Positions 42,558 through 50,769 of a DNA stretch of 64,000 bases are shown here, piece after piece. Source of the DNA: Nanosynbacter sp. Lineage in GTDB: Bacteria; Patescibacteriota; Saccharimonadia; Saccharimonadales; Saccharimonadaceae. Location of the stretch: positions 95,517 through 159,516 of the forward strand of contig JABZJS010000002.1 in NCBI GenBank assembly GCA_015257665.1, in the 5' to 3' direction. The notes beneath the pieces are model-generated. The model did not search any database and had not been told where the DNA came from. It saw only the letters and a list, made by a program, of their open reading frames with translations. A program made the position numbers and the translations under genes. The stretch's first letter is position 1. Each line of letters opens with the position of its first letter.

Positions 42558-42830
42558 ATGAAAATTATTACCAAAAAATCTTACCCTGATTTATTTGAAA
42601 AAGTCCGAGCGGGCGAGAAAACATTTGATATGAGGGTGGCTGATTTTGACATCCAACCTGGCGACATTCTGGAACAGGTTGAGGTAGACTATGACGGAAC
42701 GCCAACCGGCCGCACGGTTCGTCATGTGGTCGGTGAGGTTTTACGCACGAAAGAGATTGATTTTTGGAAACAAGAAGACATTGATCAATACGGCTATCAA
42801 GTGATGTCGCTTACCGAGCGGGTTGGTTAA
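42558..42830 (+). CDS. DUF3850/ASCH-like small protein
   Basis: This 90-residue protein fits DUF3850, an ASCH/PUA-like domain: KSYPDLFEKVRAGEKTFDMRVADFDIQPGDIL, with the motif KTFDMRVADFDIQPGD. ASCH-type domains bind RNA or modified bases in some cases. TATAAT at 42545-42550 ends 7 bases before the ATG at 42558, so a longer frame from 42534 is not used. A hairpin (AGGTCTAC/GTAGACCT at 42840-42860) follows. Confidence 0.85.
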   Translation: MKIITKKSYPDLFEKVRAGEKTFDMRVADFDIQPGDILEQVEVDYDGTPTGRTVRHVVGEVLRTKEIDFWKQEDIDQYGYQVMSLTERVG

Positions 42831-42839
42831 TGTGACGGT

Positions 42840-42860
42840 AGGTCTACCCAAAGTAGACCT
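42840..42860 (+). terminator. Possible terminator hairpin after the DUF3850 gene
   Basis: AGGTCTAC and GTAGACCT form a perfect 8-bp stem with a five-base loop. There is no good T run afterwards, so termination is uncertain. Confidence 0.4.
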
Positions 42861-42939
42861 CATCCTATTAAAAGAGGTTTAAAGCGTAGGATAATATAAG
42901 AAGTAGGTTGAGTCAATAAGACTTTGCTATACTATACCC

Positions 42940-43473
42940 ATGGAACATACACAAAAGATTCCAAAAGTATATGCCTTTATAGACAGCCAAAACCTCAATC
43001 TTGGCATTAGATCGCAGGGTTGGGAACTTGATTTTAAGAAATTCCGCCTCTATTTAAAGAATAAATACCATGTTGAAAAAGCCTACTTGTTTATCGGTTT
43101 AGTACCGGGTAATGAGCAGCTATACACAAGCCTACTCGAGATGGGATATGTGCTCGTCTTTAAGCCAACTGTTGAATACCGTGAAGACGGCAAGAAAACA
43201 TACAAGGGGAATGTTGACGCTGAGCTGGTGCTCTACGCATCCGCTAAATGTTTTCATGAATACGACAAGGCGGTTATCGTCTCTGGCGATGGAGATTTTG
43301 CCTGCTTAGTAGACTATTTGGAGCAAAATGACAAGCTTCGCGCAGTCATCTGCCCAAATAAACGATACTCCAGCTTACTCAGAAAATACCGTGGATACAT
43401 TCACATTATTGGTAACGCTCGAGACAAACTAGCATACAAAAAGGCCAGAAACAGCGGTCGGTCGAAACCTTAG
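42940..43473 (+). CDS. NYN/PIN-like (LabA/DUF88) nuclease-fold protein
   Basis: This 177-residue protein has the NYN metal-site pattern: AFIDSQNLNLGI (first Asp), KGNVDAELVLYA and SGDGDFACLVDYL. These match LabA/DUF88 proteins, which are predicted RNases. TATACT at 42928-42933 lies 6 bases before the ATG. It has no clear partner gene. Confidence 0.92.
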   Translation: MEHTQKIPKVYAFIDSQNLNLGIRSQGWELDFKKFRLYLKNKYHVEKAYLFIGLVPGNEQLYTSLLEMGYVLVFKPTVEYREDGKKTYKGNVDAELVLYASAKCFHEYDKAVIVSGDGDFACLVDYLEQNDKLRAVICPNKRYSSLLRKYRGYIHIIGNARDKLAYKKARNSGRSKP

Positions 43474-43579
43474 GCTTGTCTGGCCATGGTGATACTGTAA
43501 TTATAACAAAGTGTATGCACTTTGTAAATGCGGTGTATATGTTGGTTTTGTACTCGAATTCATTATAGCTCTCACTCAT

Positions 43580-43611
43580 TTCACATTCTCTTCACACGAT
43601 CCTGCTACACT
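43580..43611 (+). promoter_or_regulatory. Direct repeats and -10 box before the ABC operon
   Basis: TTCACA at 43580-43585 and 43591-43596 start exactly 11 bases apart, the spacing used by OmpR/PhoB-type regulators. TACACT at 43606-43611 is a plausible -10 box. The repeats cover the -35 position, as expected for an activator that replaces -35 contacts. Confidence 0.6.
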
Positions 43612-43636
43612 GACATAGAACCAAGAAAGGAGATCT

Positions 43637-45019
43637 ATGTCATTTGTACAACGTGCCTGGTTGTATATCACCAGGAAAAAACTCAAAACGCTGATTTTGC
43701 TGGCGATTTTGCTGTGTATGTCGACGATTATGCTGAGTGGATTTGCCATCAAGCATTCGACCGACGCGGCGGCGCAGTCGCTCGACAAAACGCTCAAGGC
43801 CGGCTTCACGCTGGGCAATAATCCGCGCACCAATCCGGGAACCGCCCGCGGTTCGGGAACGGTGTCGAACAAAGACATCGACGCGGTGAAGAATCTGGAG
43901 GGCGTGACGGATTATGTCAAGCGCCAGAACGCCACGGTCGATTTTATCAATACCAAACTGGTGCCACTACCGAGTGGTGGCAGCGGTTATGATGCCGAGA
44001 AAGATAAACAGTTTGGCAACGCCGCTACCATCATCGGCGTCAATAAATCTGAGTCCGAGAAGAAGTTCCGGGCTGGCGCGCTCAAGCTCATCGCTGGCCG
44101 GCACATCACCGAGAACGATTCGCACAAGATTTTGGTGCACGAAGATTTCGCCAAGGCTAACAACCTGAAGCTTGGTAGTAAAATTAAGCTGAAGGCCAAT
44201 CAATACGACACCGACAACGAACATCCATCCAAGGATGAGGTTGAGGTAGAAATCGTCGGTATATTTAACGGCAAGAATCCAAAGCAGGCGACCTATCAGG
44301 TGGAGCTGTTCGAGAATTTGTTCTTGACTGACATCGCGACGACCCGCCAGTTAAATGCGTATACCGAGCAAAATGAGATTTACCAAGATGCTACGTTCTT
44401 TACCAAAGGTACCAAGCAGCTGGACGAGGTGATGGCGCGGGCAAATAAGTTACCAGTCAATTGGCAAAAGTACCAATTGAACAAGAATAGCCAGGAACTG
44501 GCTGGCGTGACTGGCGCAGTGAACGGCGTGTACGGTCTGATCGACGGTATGTTGTGGGCGACAGCGCTGGTCGGTATCGCGGTGATCGGCATGGTGCTGT
44601 ACTTGTGGATGAACGAGCGCAAGCGCGAAGCGGGCGTGCTCTTGGCGACGGGCGTGCCGCAGTCAAAGATTGTGCTGCAATACATCGCTGAGCTGGTGAT
44701 GATCGCAGTGCTGAGCTTTGGTGCGTCGTACTTTACCGCAGGGCTGATCGCACAACAAATGGGTGATCACGTAGTATCGCAGGCGGCACAGAGCGCCACG
44801 CGTCAAGCTGGCAGTTCCCTCAACGGTGCATCGCTCGGTGCTGACGCTGACTCGGTGACGTCATCGCGCACGCTGGACAAGGTGACGGTTGGTGTGCAGC
44901 CGACGGATCTGCTGGCGGTGTGGGGCGCTGGACTGGCGGTGATTATCATTGCGGTACTGCTGGCTTCGCGGCCGATTACCCAATCAACGCCAAAAGAATT
45001 ACTAACCGAAGTGGACTAG
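43637..45019 (+). CDS. ABC transporter permease, FtsX-like (first subunit)
   Basis: This 460-residue permease has an N-terminal helix (TLILLAILLCMSTIMLSGFAI), a large extracytoplasmic MacB-type periplasmic-core domain (residues 50-290) and three C-terminal helices with the FtsX pattern (MNERKREAGVLLATGVPQSKIVLQYIAE). Such proteins form mechanotransmission transporters with a partner ATPase. AAAGGAG precedes the ATG. Two further genes follow directly: a second permease and an ATPase. Confidence 0.92.
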   Translation: MSFVQRAWLYITRKKLKTLILLAILLCMSTIMLSGFAIKHSTDAAAQSLDKTLKAGFTLGNNPRTNPGTARGSGTVSNKDIDAVKNLEGVTDYVKRQNATVDFINTKLVPLPSGGSGYDAEKDKQFGNAATIIGVNKSESEKKFRAGALKLIAGRHITENDSHKILVHEDFAKANNLKLGSKIKLKANQYDTDNEHPSKDEVEVEIVGIFNGKNPKQATYQVELFENLFLTDIATTRQLNAYTEQNEIYQDATFFTKGTKQLDEVMARANKLPVNWQKYQLNKNSQELAGVTGAVNGVYGLIDGMLWATALVGIAVIGMVLYLWMNERKREAGVLLATGVPQSKIVLQYIAELVMIAVLSFGASYFTAGLIAQQMGDHVVSQAAQSATRQAGSSLNGASLGADADSVTSSRTLDKVTVGVQPTDLLAVWGAGLAVIIIAVLLASRPITQSTPKELLTEVD

Positions 45020-45025
45020 GGGCGA

Positions 45026-46267
45026 ATGATGACGATTATCAAACGAGCCTGGACGGCTGTGGCGCGTCGGCGGCGTCGCAGCCTGACCATCGCCCTGATC
45101 ATGACGCTGATTTTCACGCTGCTGATCGGCACGCTGACGGTGCAGCAGACGATGGCGCAGCTGAAGCAATCGGTTGAACGGAACATCCGCGCTGGCTTTA
45201 GTATCGCCAGCAAGCAGCCGTCGGGCGAGGTGCCGATGGATATCGCGCAGCGAGTGCAGCGCCTGGACACGGTGAAAGCGCACAACTTTCAAGCAGAAAC
45301 CGCCGTAGGGCTGCCAGGCAAACAATTGATCGACACGGCAGGTAGTAGCGTGCAGCTGGATGCTGGGATCGCTGGCGAAGCGAAGGTGACGGGCGCGACA
45401 CGGAGCAATCTGCTGAGCGAGTTTATTGGTCGATTTTACCAATTAGAGCAAGGCAAGCATTTGACCGAGCGCGATAAAAACGTGGCCCTCATTCACAAAA
45501 CCTTCGCCGAGAAAAATGGCATCAAGCCAGGCGATAAGCTGGACATCACCAAAGACGGCCAGCGCGTGACAGTGACTGTCGTAGGGACCTTCAGCGGTAA
45601 AGGCGAAAAGCCGGCGGTCTTGCAGTCTGATATGCCAGAGAACCATCTTATCACCGACCTAGCCTCGGCGCAGCAACTGACAGGTAGCAAGCAACTGACA
45701 CGGGCAACGTACTTCGCTGAACATCCACATCAGCTGAAGTTGCTACTAGACCGCATTAAAAGCTTACCACACGTCGATTGGCAAAAATTCAGTCTGACCG
45801 ACAACGCGGCGGCATTCGCTGGAGTCCTCCAAAATATCGCTGGCATGCAAAACATTTTGACGATTGCCACTATCGGCGCAGCCGCGGCAGGACTGGCAGT
45901 ATTGTCACTGGTGCTGGTGTTCTGGGTGCGCGGCCGCTTGCATGAAATTGGCATCTTGTTGTCTATCGGTACGTCGAAGCGGCAGATTATCGGGCAGTTC
46001 TTGGCGGAGCTCGCGATCATTGCCGCAGTCAGTTCAGTGTTTGCGCTCGGTGTCGGCCTGATTGCCTCATCGCAAATTTCTACCGCTCTCACGGCACAAA
46101 CTAGCCAAAGCCAGCGTGTCGAAACAACCGTGATGCATGCCGCGTCAGTAGCGACCTACCTGCAGGCTTTTGCCTTCGGCTACATGGTCGTCTTGGTATC
46201 AGCTATCGCTGCTACTGCGCCAATTATGCGCCAATCACCAAAGCAAATTTTAGCAACATTAAGTTAG
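45026..46267 (+). CDS. ABC transporter permease, FtsX-like (second subunit)
   Basis: This 413-residue protein has the same plan as the preceding gene: N-terminal helix (RSLTIALIMTLIFTLLIGTL), extracytoplasmic domain and three C-terminal helices (VRGRLHEIGILLSIGTSKRQIIGQFLAE). The two permeases differ in length and probably form a heterodimer. It starts 6 bases after the first permease and ends 8 bases before the ATPase. Confidence 0.92.
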   Translation: MMTIIKRAWTAVARRRRRSLTIALIMTLIFTLLIGTLTVQQTMAQLKQSVERNIRAGFSIASKQPSGEVPMDIAQRVQRLDTVKAHNFQAETAVGLPGKQLIDTAGSSVQLDAGIAGEAKVTGATRSNLLSEFIGRFYQLEQGKHLTERDKNVALIHKTFAEKNGIKPGDKLDITKDGQRVTVTVVGTFSGKGEKPAVLQSDMPENHLITDLASAQQLTGSKQLTRATYFAEHPHQLKLLLDRIKSLPHVDWQKFSLTDNAAAFAGVLQNIAGMQNILTIATIGAAAAGLAVLSLVLVFWVRGRLHEIGILLSIGTSKRQIIGQFLAELAIIAAVSSVFALGVGLIASSQISTALTAQTSQSQRVETTVMHAASVATYLQAFAFGYMVVLVSAIAATAPIMRQSPKQILATLS

Positions 46268-46275
46268 GAGATAGT

Positions 46276-46929
46276 ATGTCACTACTTACACTACACGATA
46301 TCGTTTATTCATACCCAGGCGACACCAGCAACGTGTTAAATGGTATTAATTATCACTTTGAAAAGGGCACCTTCTACGCTATCGTTGGTAGTTCTGGGGC
46401 TGGTAAGTCGACGCTGCTCGGGCTCCTAGCCGGACTCGACACGCCGACTGGCGGGCAGATTTTGTTTGATGATGAAGACATCGCCGAGCAGGGGTACTCG
46501 CATCATCGCAGGCACAACATCTCGCTGGTGTTTCAGAATTATAACCTGATCGATTATCTGACACCGCTAGAAAACTTGAAGCTGGTTAATCCCAAGGCGA
46601 CTCATGAAACATTGCACGTCATGGGGCTCAACGACGATCATATCAATCGTAATGTTATGAAACTGTCTGGCGGCCAGCAGCAACGTGTGGCGATTGGGCG
46701 GGCGCTAGTGTCCTCCGCGCCGATTATCTTGGCGGATGAGCCAACTGGCAACCTGGACGAAGCTACCGCTGCGGATATCATCACTATCCTGTGCCGGGCC
46801 GCCCACGAAAACGACAAATGTGTCATCGTCGTCACTCACAGCAAACAGCTCGCTAAAGAGGCGGATGTGGTGTTGACGCTCAAGGATAAGTTGCTTTGGC
46901 CCAGCAAGAACAATAAAAGGCGTAGCTAG
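46276..46929 (+). CDS. ABC transporter ATPase (MacB/LolD type)
   Basis: This 217-residue ATPase has VGSSGAGKST (Walker A), VFQNYNLIDYLTP (Q-loop region), LSGGQQQRVAIGRAL (signature), PIILADEPTGNLDEAT (Walker B) and VVTHS (H-loop). It powers the two FtsX-like permeases in front of it. GGAG precedes the ATG. The gene ends only 3 bases before the stop of the convergent reverse gene. Confidence 0.96.
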   Translation: MSLLTLHDIVYSYPGDTSNVLNGINYHFEKGTFYAIVGSSGAGKSTLLGLLAGLDTPTGGQILFDDEDIAEQGYSHHRRHNISLVFQNYNLIDYLTPLENLKLVNPKATHETLHVMGLNDDHINRNVMKLSGGQQQRVAIGRALVSSAPIILADEPTGNLDEATAADIITILCRAAHENDKCVIVVTHSKQLAKEADVVLTLKDKLLWPSKNNKRRS

Positions 46930-46932
46930 GAT

Positions 46933-47979
46933 TTAATCGTGGTACAGATAATGCCGCAATCTGTCAGGCAAAGCAGGCACGAGCATGTCGTAAGCGTCGC
47001 CAGTCAGGGCAATTGACAGCTGGTCGCGCGGCTGACGCTTGGATAATTTCGTCATACCAAAGAGCTCTGGGCTCACGTGTCCACCGGGAACATTGTCGAG
47101 TCGGCCAAAACCGGCGGTCAGGCGAATAGCGTACTCATCATGCGCGTGAGCGATATCAGTAAGATCATTGAGCAGCGGAATGAGCGTCTTGTTGCCAAAA
47201 GCCGCCCGCTGCTCACATGAGAAACGCGCATTGTTGCTGCGCGGCAGTGGCACTGCAAGATTTTGCCCATCGCCTGTCCAGCCAATCAGCTCGCCGCCAT
47301 AATGCTGCACGGCAGTGAGTGCTTGGCTACCAAAGCGAATGAGAAATGAGCGCAGCTCTCCGTCATTACGCGCTATCTCCTTAGTTGAATGCGACACATC
47401 CCACATAGCAAGGACGACGTTTGGTGTAGTGGGTGATTTAAGCGCTAGCATATCGGCAACTGACTGAGTAGGGTATGATGCTCGCGCCAATGCTTGCAGC
47501 GCCGTGATGCCAACACCGAGTGTAGTTTTGACGCTGTCATATCGCCATAGTGTTTCCAGTTCGTTCAGCTGACGTTTGGTTGGCGTACGGTCTTTTGTAA
47601 AAGTAGCTTGCAGAACGGCATGTTGGTCAGGTAGCGGCAAGTTGAGAACGCGATGATCAGGATTCATCGCACTATCAGTCAGCGTGATGGTATCCTGGTT
47701 TTCCTCGATAACACGTCCAGCAACTGACGACCCATCAACGCGGTGCCCTGTAATATGTGTTTCTTGAAAATCAAATCGGTCATCAGCCGGAGCCTGAGGT
47801 GAACACGCAGTAGCAATCGCCCCAATCGAATCAGGATTGCATTCATCATGTACAAAGACGGTGGCTGCGTCTGGCCGCGTATCGGCCATGGGTGCGTGCT
47901 GCAGAAAATCACCGATTGTTTGCACGAGTGTTTGCTGGTAGTCATGCGCTGGTGTGGCGCGCGAAGTTTCGTGATGCAT
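46933..47979 (-). CDS. Class III nucleotide cyclase-like protein
   Basis: This 348-residue protein has no membrane segment. Its C-terminal half resembles a class III cyclase homology domain: VVLAMWDVSHSTK with a metal-type Asp (D194), then GGELIGWTGDGQNLAVPL with the second Asp (D237), then a later SIALTGDAYDM that matches the GDAVN-type motif. The N-terminal 180 residues are unlike known domains. Whether it makes a cyclic nucleotide is unproven, because substrate-specifying Lys and Asp residues cannot be assigned. A TAATAT box lies 5 bases before the ATG on the reverse strand. Confidence 0.6.
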   Translation of the reverse strand: MHHETSRATPAHDYQQTLVQTIGDFLQHAPMADTRPDAATVFVHDECNPDSIGAIATACSPQAPADDRFDFQETHITGHRVDGSSVAGRVIEENQDTITLTDSAMNPDHRVLNLPLPDQHAVLQATFTKDRTPTKRQLNELETLWRYDSVKTTLGVGITALQALARASYPTQSVADMLALKSPTTPNVVLAMWDVSHSTKEIARNDGELRSFLIRFGSQALTAVQHYGGELIGWTGDGQNLAVPLPRSNNARFSCEQRAAFGNKTLIPLLNDLTDIAHAHDEYAIRLTAGFGRLDNVPGGHVSPELFGMTKLSKRQPRDQLSIALTGDAYDMLVPALPDRLRHYLYHD

Positions 47980-48034
47980 TAGTTATATTATGCCACATAT
48001 TGGTGAAATAGGGTATGATTAAAGGACGCCTGGC

Positions 48035-48982
48035 TCACGACTGGCGCTTCTTCATATATTTCGCGGTCTCCTCCCAGAGCGGATTATCCTTGTATGGTAC
48101 GCCATCGTGCGCCCAATACCACCAAAAGTATCCACCAACGTAGCGTGGAGTGTACTGCGGCATGGCATAATAATGCCGAAACAGCTGTAGCTTACGCGCC
48201 ATCGAGGCATGCTCGCTGGGTGTGCCGCACTCGCCAATGCCAAGCTTGGCCTCTGGGAAGAGCGTCTCAAGCTCAGCAAAGATCTGCCGCCAGTTGGGCT
48301 GGTAGCCATCGTTGTCATCGTCGTAGTAGCTGACGAGGACATAATCGACGCCCTGCCTCAGATCATCAGGTAGGTATGTTTGTAGCCACTCTTTCATGCT
48401 CAGCGTACTCCCGTTTGGGGGGAAGTAGTAGGGAACAAGCGCCGCCGCGGCATGCTTATCCTTAATGTATCGGTAGGCACTGGCCACCTTCGCGGCGGTA
48501 AGGCGCGGGTCTTCTTGGATCCACTCTTGGCCATTCATTTCATTGCCAACCTCCCATATCGCTACGTAGTGAGATAAATATTGGTAAGACTCAGCAAAGC
48601 GCTGCTGGTAGCGCTCAGTGCTGTAGCTGTGCATATCAGAAGAATCAACGGGCTGGGCCATGATATCGGCCACGCGATGAATCGCCTTGAATAGCCCACG
48701 GTAACGCTGCGGTGATCTATCCTTAGACATAACGATCCGCACCGTTGGTCGAGCAGGCAAACGCTGAAGAGCCTCCACGATATCAGCAAGCCGTCTCGTG
48801 CCCTCCCAGCTGTCGTCGATTGTCAGGCCGTAGAGCATACGCGATGATGCACGATGAGAAGGTGAATGGCTCGCGCTGCCTTGCGGGGTAGAGTGTGACG
48901 CTGGCGCTAGCACGCGCAGCAGCACATACATCAGCACACAAAGTAATATAGCAAAACCAGCAATATGAACGTACTTTGGCAT
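48035..48982 (-). CDS. Membrane-anchored clan GH-A-like glycoside hydrolase
   Basis: This 315-residue protein has a signal anchor at about residues 8-25, a Ser-rich linker and a TIM-barrel-like domain. The acid/base candidate is E148 in WEVGNEMNG and the nucleophile candidate E251 in GIGECGTPSE, the usual pattern of clan GH-A glycosidases. It may act on polysaccharides outside the cell. A Shine-Dalgarno AAGGAG precedes the ATG, and a TTGATA-N16-TATACT promoter lies upstream, next to a 32-bp palindrome. The substrate is unknown. Confidence 0.75.
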   Translation of the reverse strand: MPKYVHIAGFAILLCVLMYVLLRVLAPASHSTPQGSASHSPSHRASSRMLYGLTIDDSWEGTRRLADIVEALQRLPARPTVRIVMSKDRSPQRYRGLFKAIHRVADIMAQPVDSSDMHSYSTERYQQRFAESYQYLSHYVAIWEVGNEMNGQEWIQEDPRLTAAKVASAYRYIKDKHAAAALVPYYFPPNGSTLSMKEWLQTYLPDDLRQGVDYVLVSYYDDDNDGYQPNWRQIFAELETLFPEAKLGIGECGTPSEHASMARKLQLFRHYYAMPQYTPRYVGGYFWWYWAHDGVPYKDNPLWEETAKYMKKRQS

Positions 48983-49003
48983 ATAATAAGCTCCTTACAA
49001 GGT

Positions 49004-49031
49004 AGTATATCAAGGCACAGTTTTATATCAA
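49004..49031 (-). promoter_or_regulatory. Promoter of the glycoside hydrolase gene
   Basis: On the reverse strand TTGATA (49031-49026) and TATACT (49009-49004) are 16 bases apart. The -35 box overlaps the edge of the 32-bp palindrome by two bases. Confidence 0.65.
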
Positions 49032-49061
49032 ACCAGGCGAATTTCGAAATTCGCCTGGTTT
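49030..49061. repeat. Perfect 32-bp palindrome
   Basis: AAACCAGGCGAATTT at 49030-49044, CG in the centre and the exact reverse complement at 49047-49061. As RNA it would form a stem of about 14 bp and can act as a terminator on either strand; the forward strand continues TACCC, not a T run. It lies directly upstream of the hydrolase -35 box and may be an operator or an insulator. Confidence 0.75.
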
Positions 49062-49136
49062 ACCCTGTTTTTTCTCTGTTAGCGTGGGTTCTTTTTTCTC
49101 TTCTTTTATATATTTATATATAATAGGAGAGAAATC

Positions 49137-49443
49137 GATATGAATGGATATATGGATATAGGGAGATAGAGAATAGTGTAGATATATAGAGAAATATAAA
49201 GATAAGTAAATAGAGATAAAGATAGATAGAATAAATAAAGATAGATAGAAATAGAGATAAGGATAGAGATAGATAAATAGATAAATAAATAAATAAATAG
49301 AGATAGAGATAGAGATAGAGAAAGATAAGGATAAAGAGATAAATAGAGATATAGAAATAGATAGATAAATTAGTAGAGAAAGAGAGTTATAGAGATAAAG
49401 AGAGATAGGTGTAAATATAGAAAGAGGTATGAAGTAATAGTAG
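49137..49443 (+). repeat. GATA-rich simple-sequence tract without a single cytosine
   Basis: The forward strand has no C for 307 bases. It is made of imperfect GATA, GAGATA and AAATA units. Such a transcript would have almost no structure, and the reverse strand lacks G entirely. It follows the palindrome and precedes the HTH-Nudix gene at 49582. No reading frame is supported. Together with the flanks (49062-49136 and 49444-49581) it makes a 520-base gene-free gap. Confidence 0.9.
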
Positions 49444-49581
49444 CTTAACCTGCGATAAGAAAGTGGTGAATGGAGGAATGTAAGAGCTGCTATGGCTTTG
49501 AGATTTAGACTATCGGGAACTTGACTTCCCTAGATTTTGTAGACTAACCGTTTTACAGTAGGGAGGAAGGGAGTAACAACG

Positions 49582-50292
49582 ATGAGTCTCGAAGAAACCG
49601 TGCACGATGCACAGATAAAAATATTGCGAGAATTGCTATTCTTGCCAACTGCTCATTTCGCTGCGCTGCAGCGAGCTACTGGGCTCGATAGCGACCATGT
49701 CAAATTTCACATCAAACGACTAGTTGCCTTAGGCTACGTAACAAAAACAGCTGACGGCTATATGCTTTCGATCAAAGGAAAAGAATATGCCAATAAGCTA
49801 GATACTGATGCTGGTGTGATTGAGCGTCAACCAAAAGTGGCGGTATTACTTGTTATTGAGCGGCAGCACCATAATGAGAAGCAATACCTCCTGCAGCAGC
49901 GGCTTAAGCATCCATACTATGGTTTTTGGGGTGCGCCAACTGGCAAAGTACGTTGGGCGGAGTCTGTTGTTGAAGCGGCAGCACGTGAGCTTGCTGAAGA
50001 GACAGGGCTGCACGGTACTTTTGTGCACCGCGGTGTCTATCACGAGCGGGTTCGGCACAGCCAAACAAATGAAATCGTTGAGGACAAACTATTTCATCTG
50101 ATGTTTTGCGATGCCGTCTCGGGCACGATGGTCAAAGAATTTGAAGGCGGCAAAAATGCCTGGCGCACGCGCGAAGCAATGAACGACGAGCCAAAGAAAT
50201 ATAAGAGCTTCATGCGCAAAATGGCGGCATATATTGATGGACACGGCGAACTAACAGAAGTGATATATGAATATGACGCGACGGAATTTTGA
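49582..50292 (+). CDS. Winged-helix plus Nudix fusion protein
   Basis: This 236-residue protein has an N-terminal winged helix (residues 1-75, HVKFHIKRLVALGYVTKTADGYML) and a Nudix domain (residues 80-235) with the box GKVRWAESVVEAAARELAEETGL in front of FWGAPTG. This plan resembles NrtR-type regulators in reverse order. It may be a regulator that senses a nucleotide or an enzyme with a DNA-binding part. GGGAGG-type ribosome binding site precedes the ATG. The next gene overlaps by 26 bases. Confidence 0.88.
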   Translation: MSLEETVHDAQIKILRELLFLPTAHFAALQRATGLDSDHVKFHIKRLVALGYVTKTADGYMLSIKGKEYANKLDTDAGVIERQPKVAVLLVIERQHHNEKQYLLQQRLKHPYYGFWGAPTGKVRWAESVVEAAARELAEETGLHGTFVHRGVYHERVRHSQTNEIVEDKLFHLMFCDAVSGTMVKEFEGGKNAWRTREAMNDEPKKYKSFMRKMAAYIDGHGELTEVIYEYDATEF

Positions 50293-50686
50293 ACCACCTC
50301 GGGCAGTGCTTTGCGGCTCATACACGCGTGACAGAGACGGACTTTTCCGAGCCTATGATGAGCTTGTTGTAACTGGCTGCCAAGTTTTATCACCACGACG
50401 GATGCAGTTTGATAATGCAGCATTTGTGCGAGACACTGCCGAGCAAGGTGTATCGCCACAAACAGTCGAAGCATGGCATTTATCGGCAATTTGTCAAGCA
50501 GATTTTGTGATGCTTCATGCTCCAGATGGCTATATTGGACTGAGCGCAGCAATGGAAATTGGCTTTGCTACGGCCCAAGACTGTCCAGTTTTTTCACGCA
50601 CTGCACCGCAAGACATCGCCGTGCAAGGACTAGTGCGAGTTGTGCCAAGTGTGTATGATGCCCTACAGGCAGCACATCTCCGATAA
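50267..50686 (+). CDS. Nucleoside 2-deoxyribosyltransferase-like protein
   Basis: This 139-residue protein has the deoxyribosyltransferase-like core: AVLCGSYTRDRDGLFRAYDELV at the start, then ADFVMLHAPDGYIGLSAAMEIGFA, where the conserved Glu is the probable catalytic residue. Such enzymes exchange bases on deoxyribose or hydrolyse nucleotides. The overlap with the HTH-Nudix gene suggests a shared role in nucleotide salvage or sanitisation. Confidence 0.82.
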   Translation: MNMTRRNFEPPRAVLCGSYTRDRDGLFRAYDELVVTGCQVLSPRRMQFDNAAFVRDTAEQGVSPQTVEAWHLSAICQADFVMLHAPDGYIGLSAAMEIGFATAQDCPVFSRTAPQDIAVQGLVRVVPSVYDALQAAHLR

Positions 50687-50769
50687 ACGAATTAGAGATG
50701 ATACACACAGGGCAAGAACATATTATCATGATTATGTCACATCAGTAATAAAGTGGTATAATCATACGC

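Noticed and set aside
49261..49330. CRISPR array or clean tandem repeat in the GATA tract
   Set aside because: There is no fixed repeat length or spacer; it is a degenerate simple sequence.
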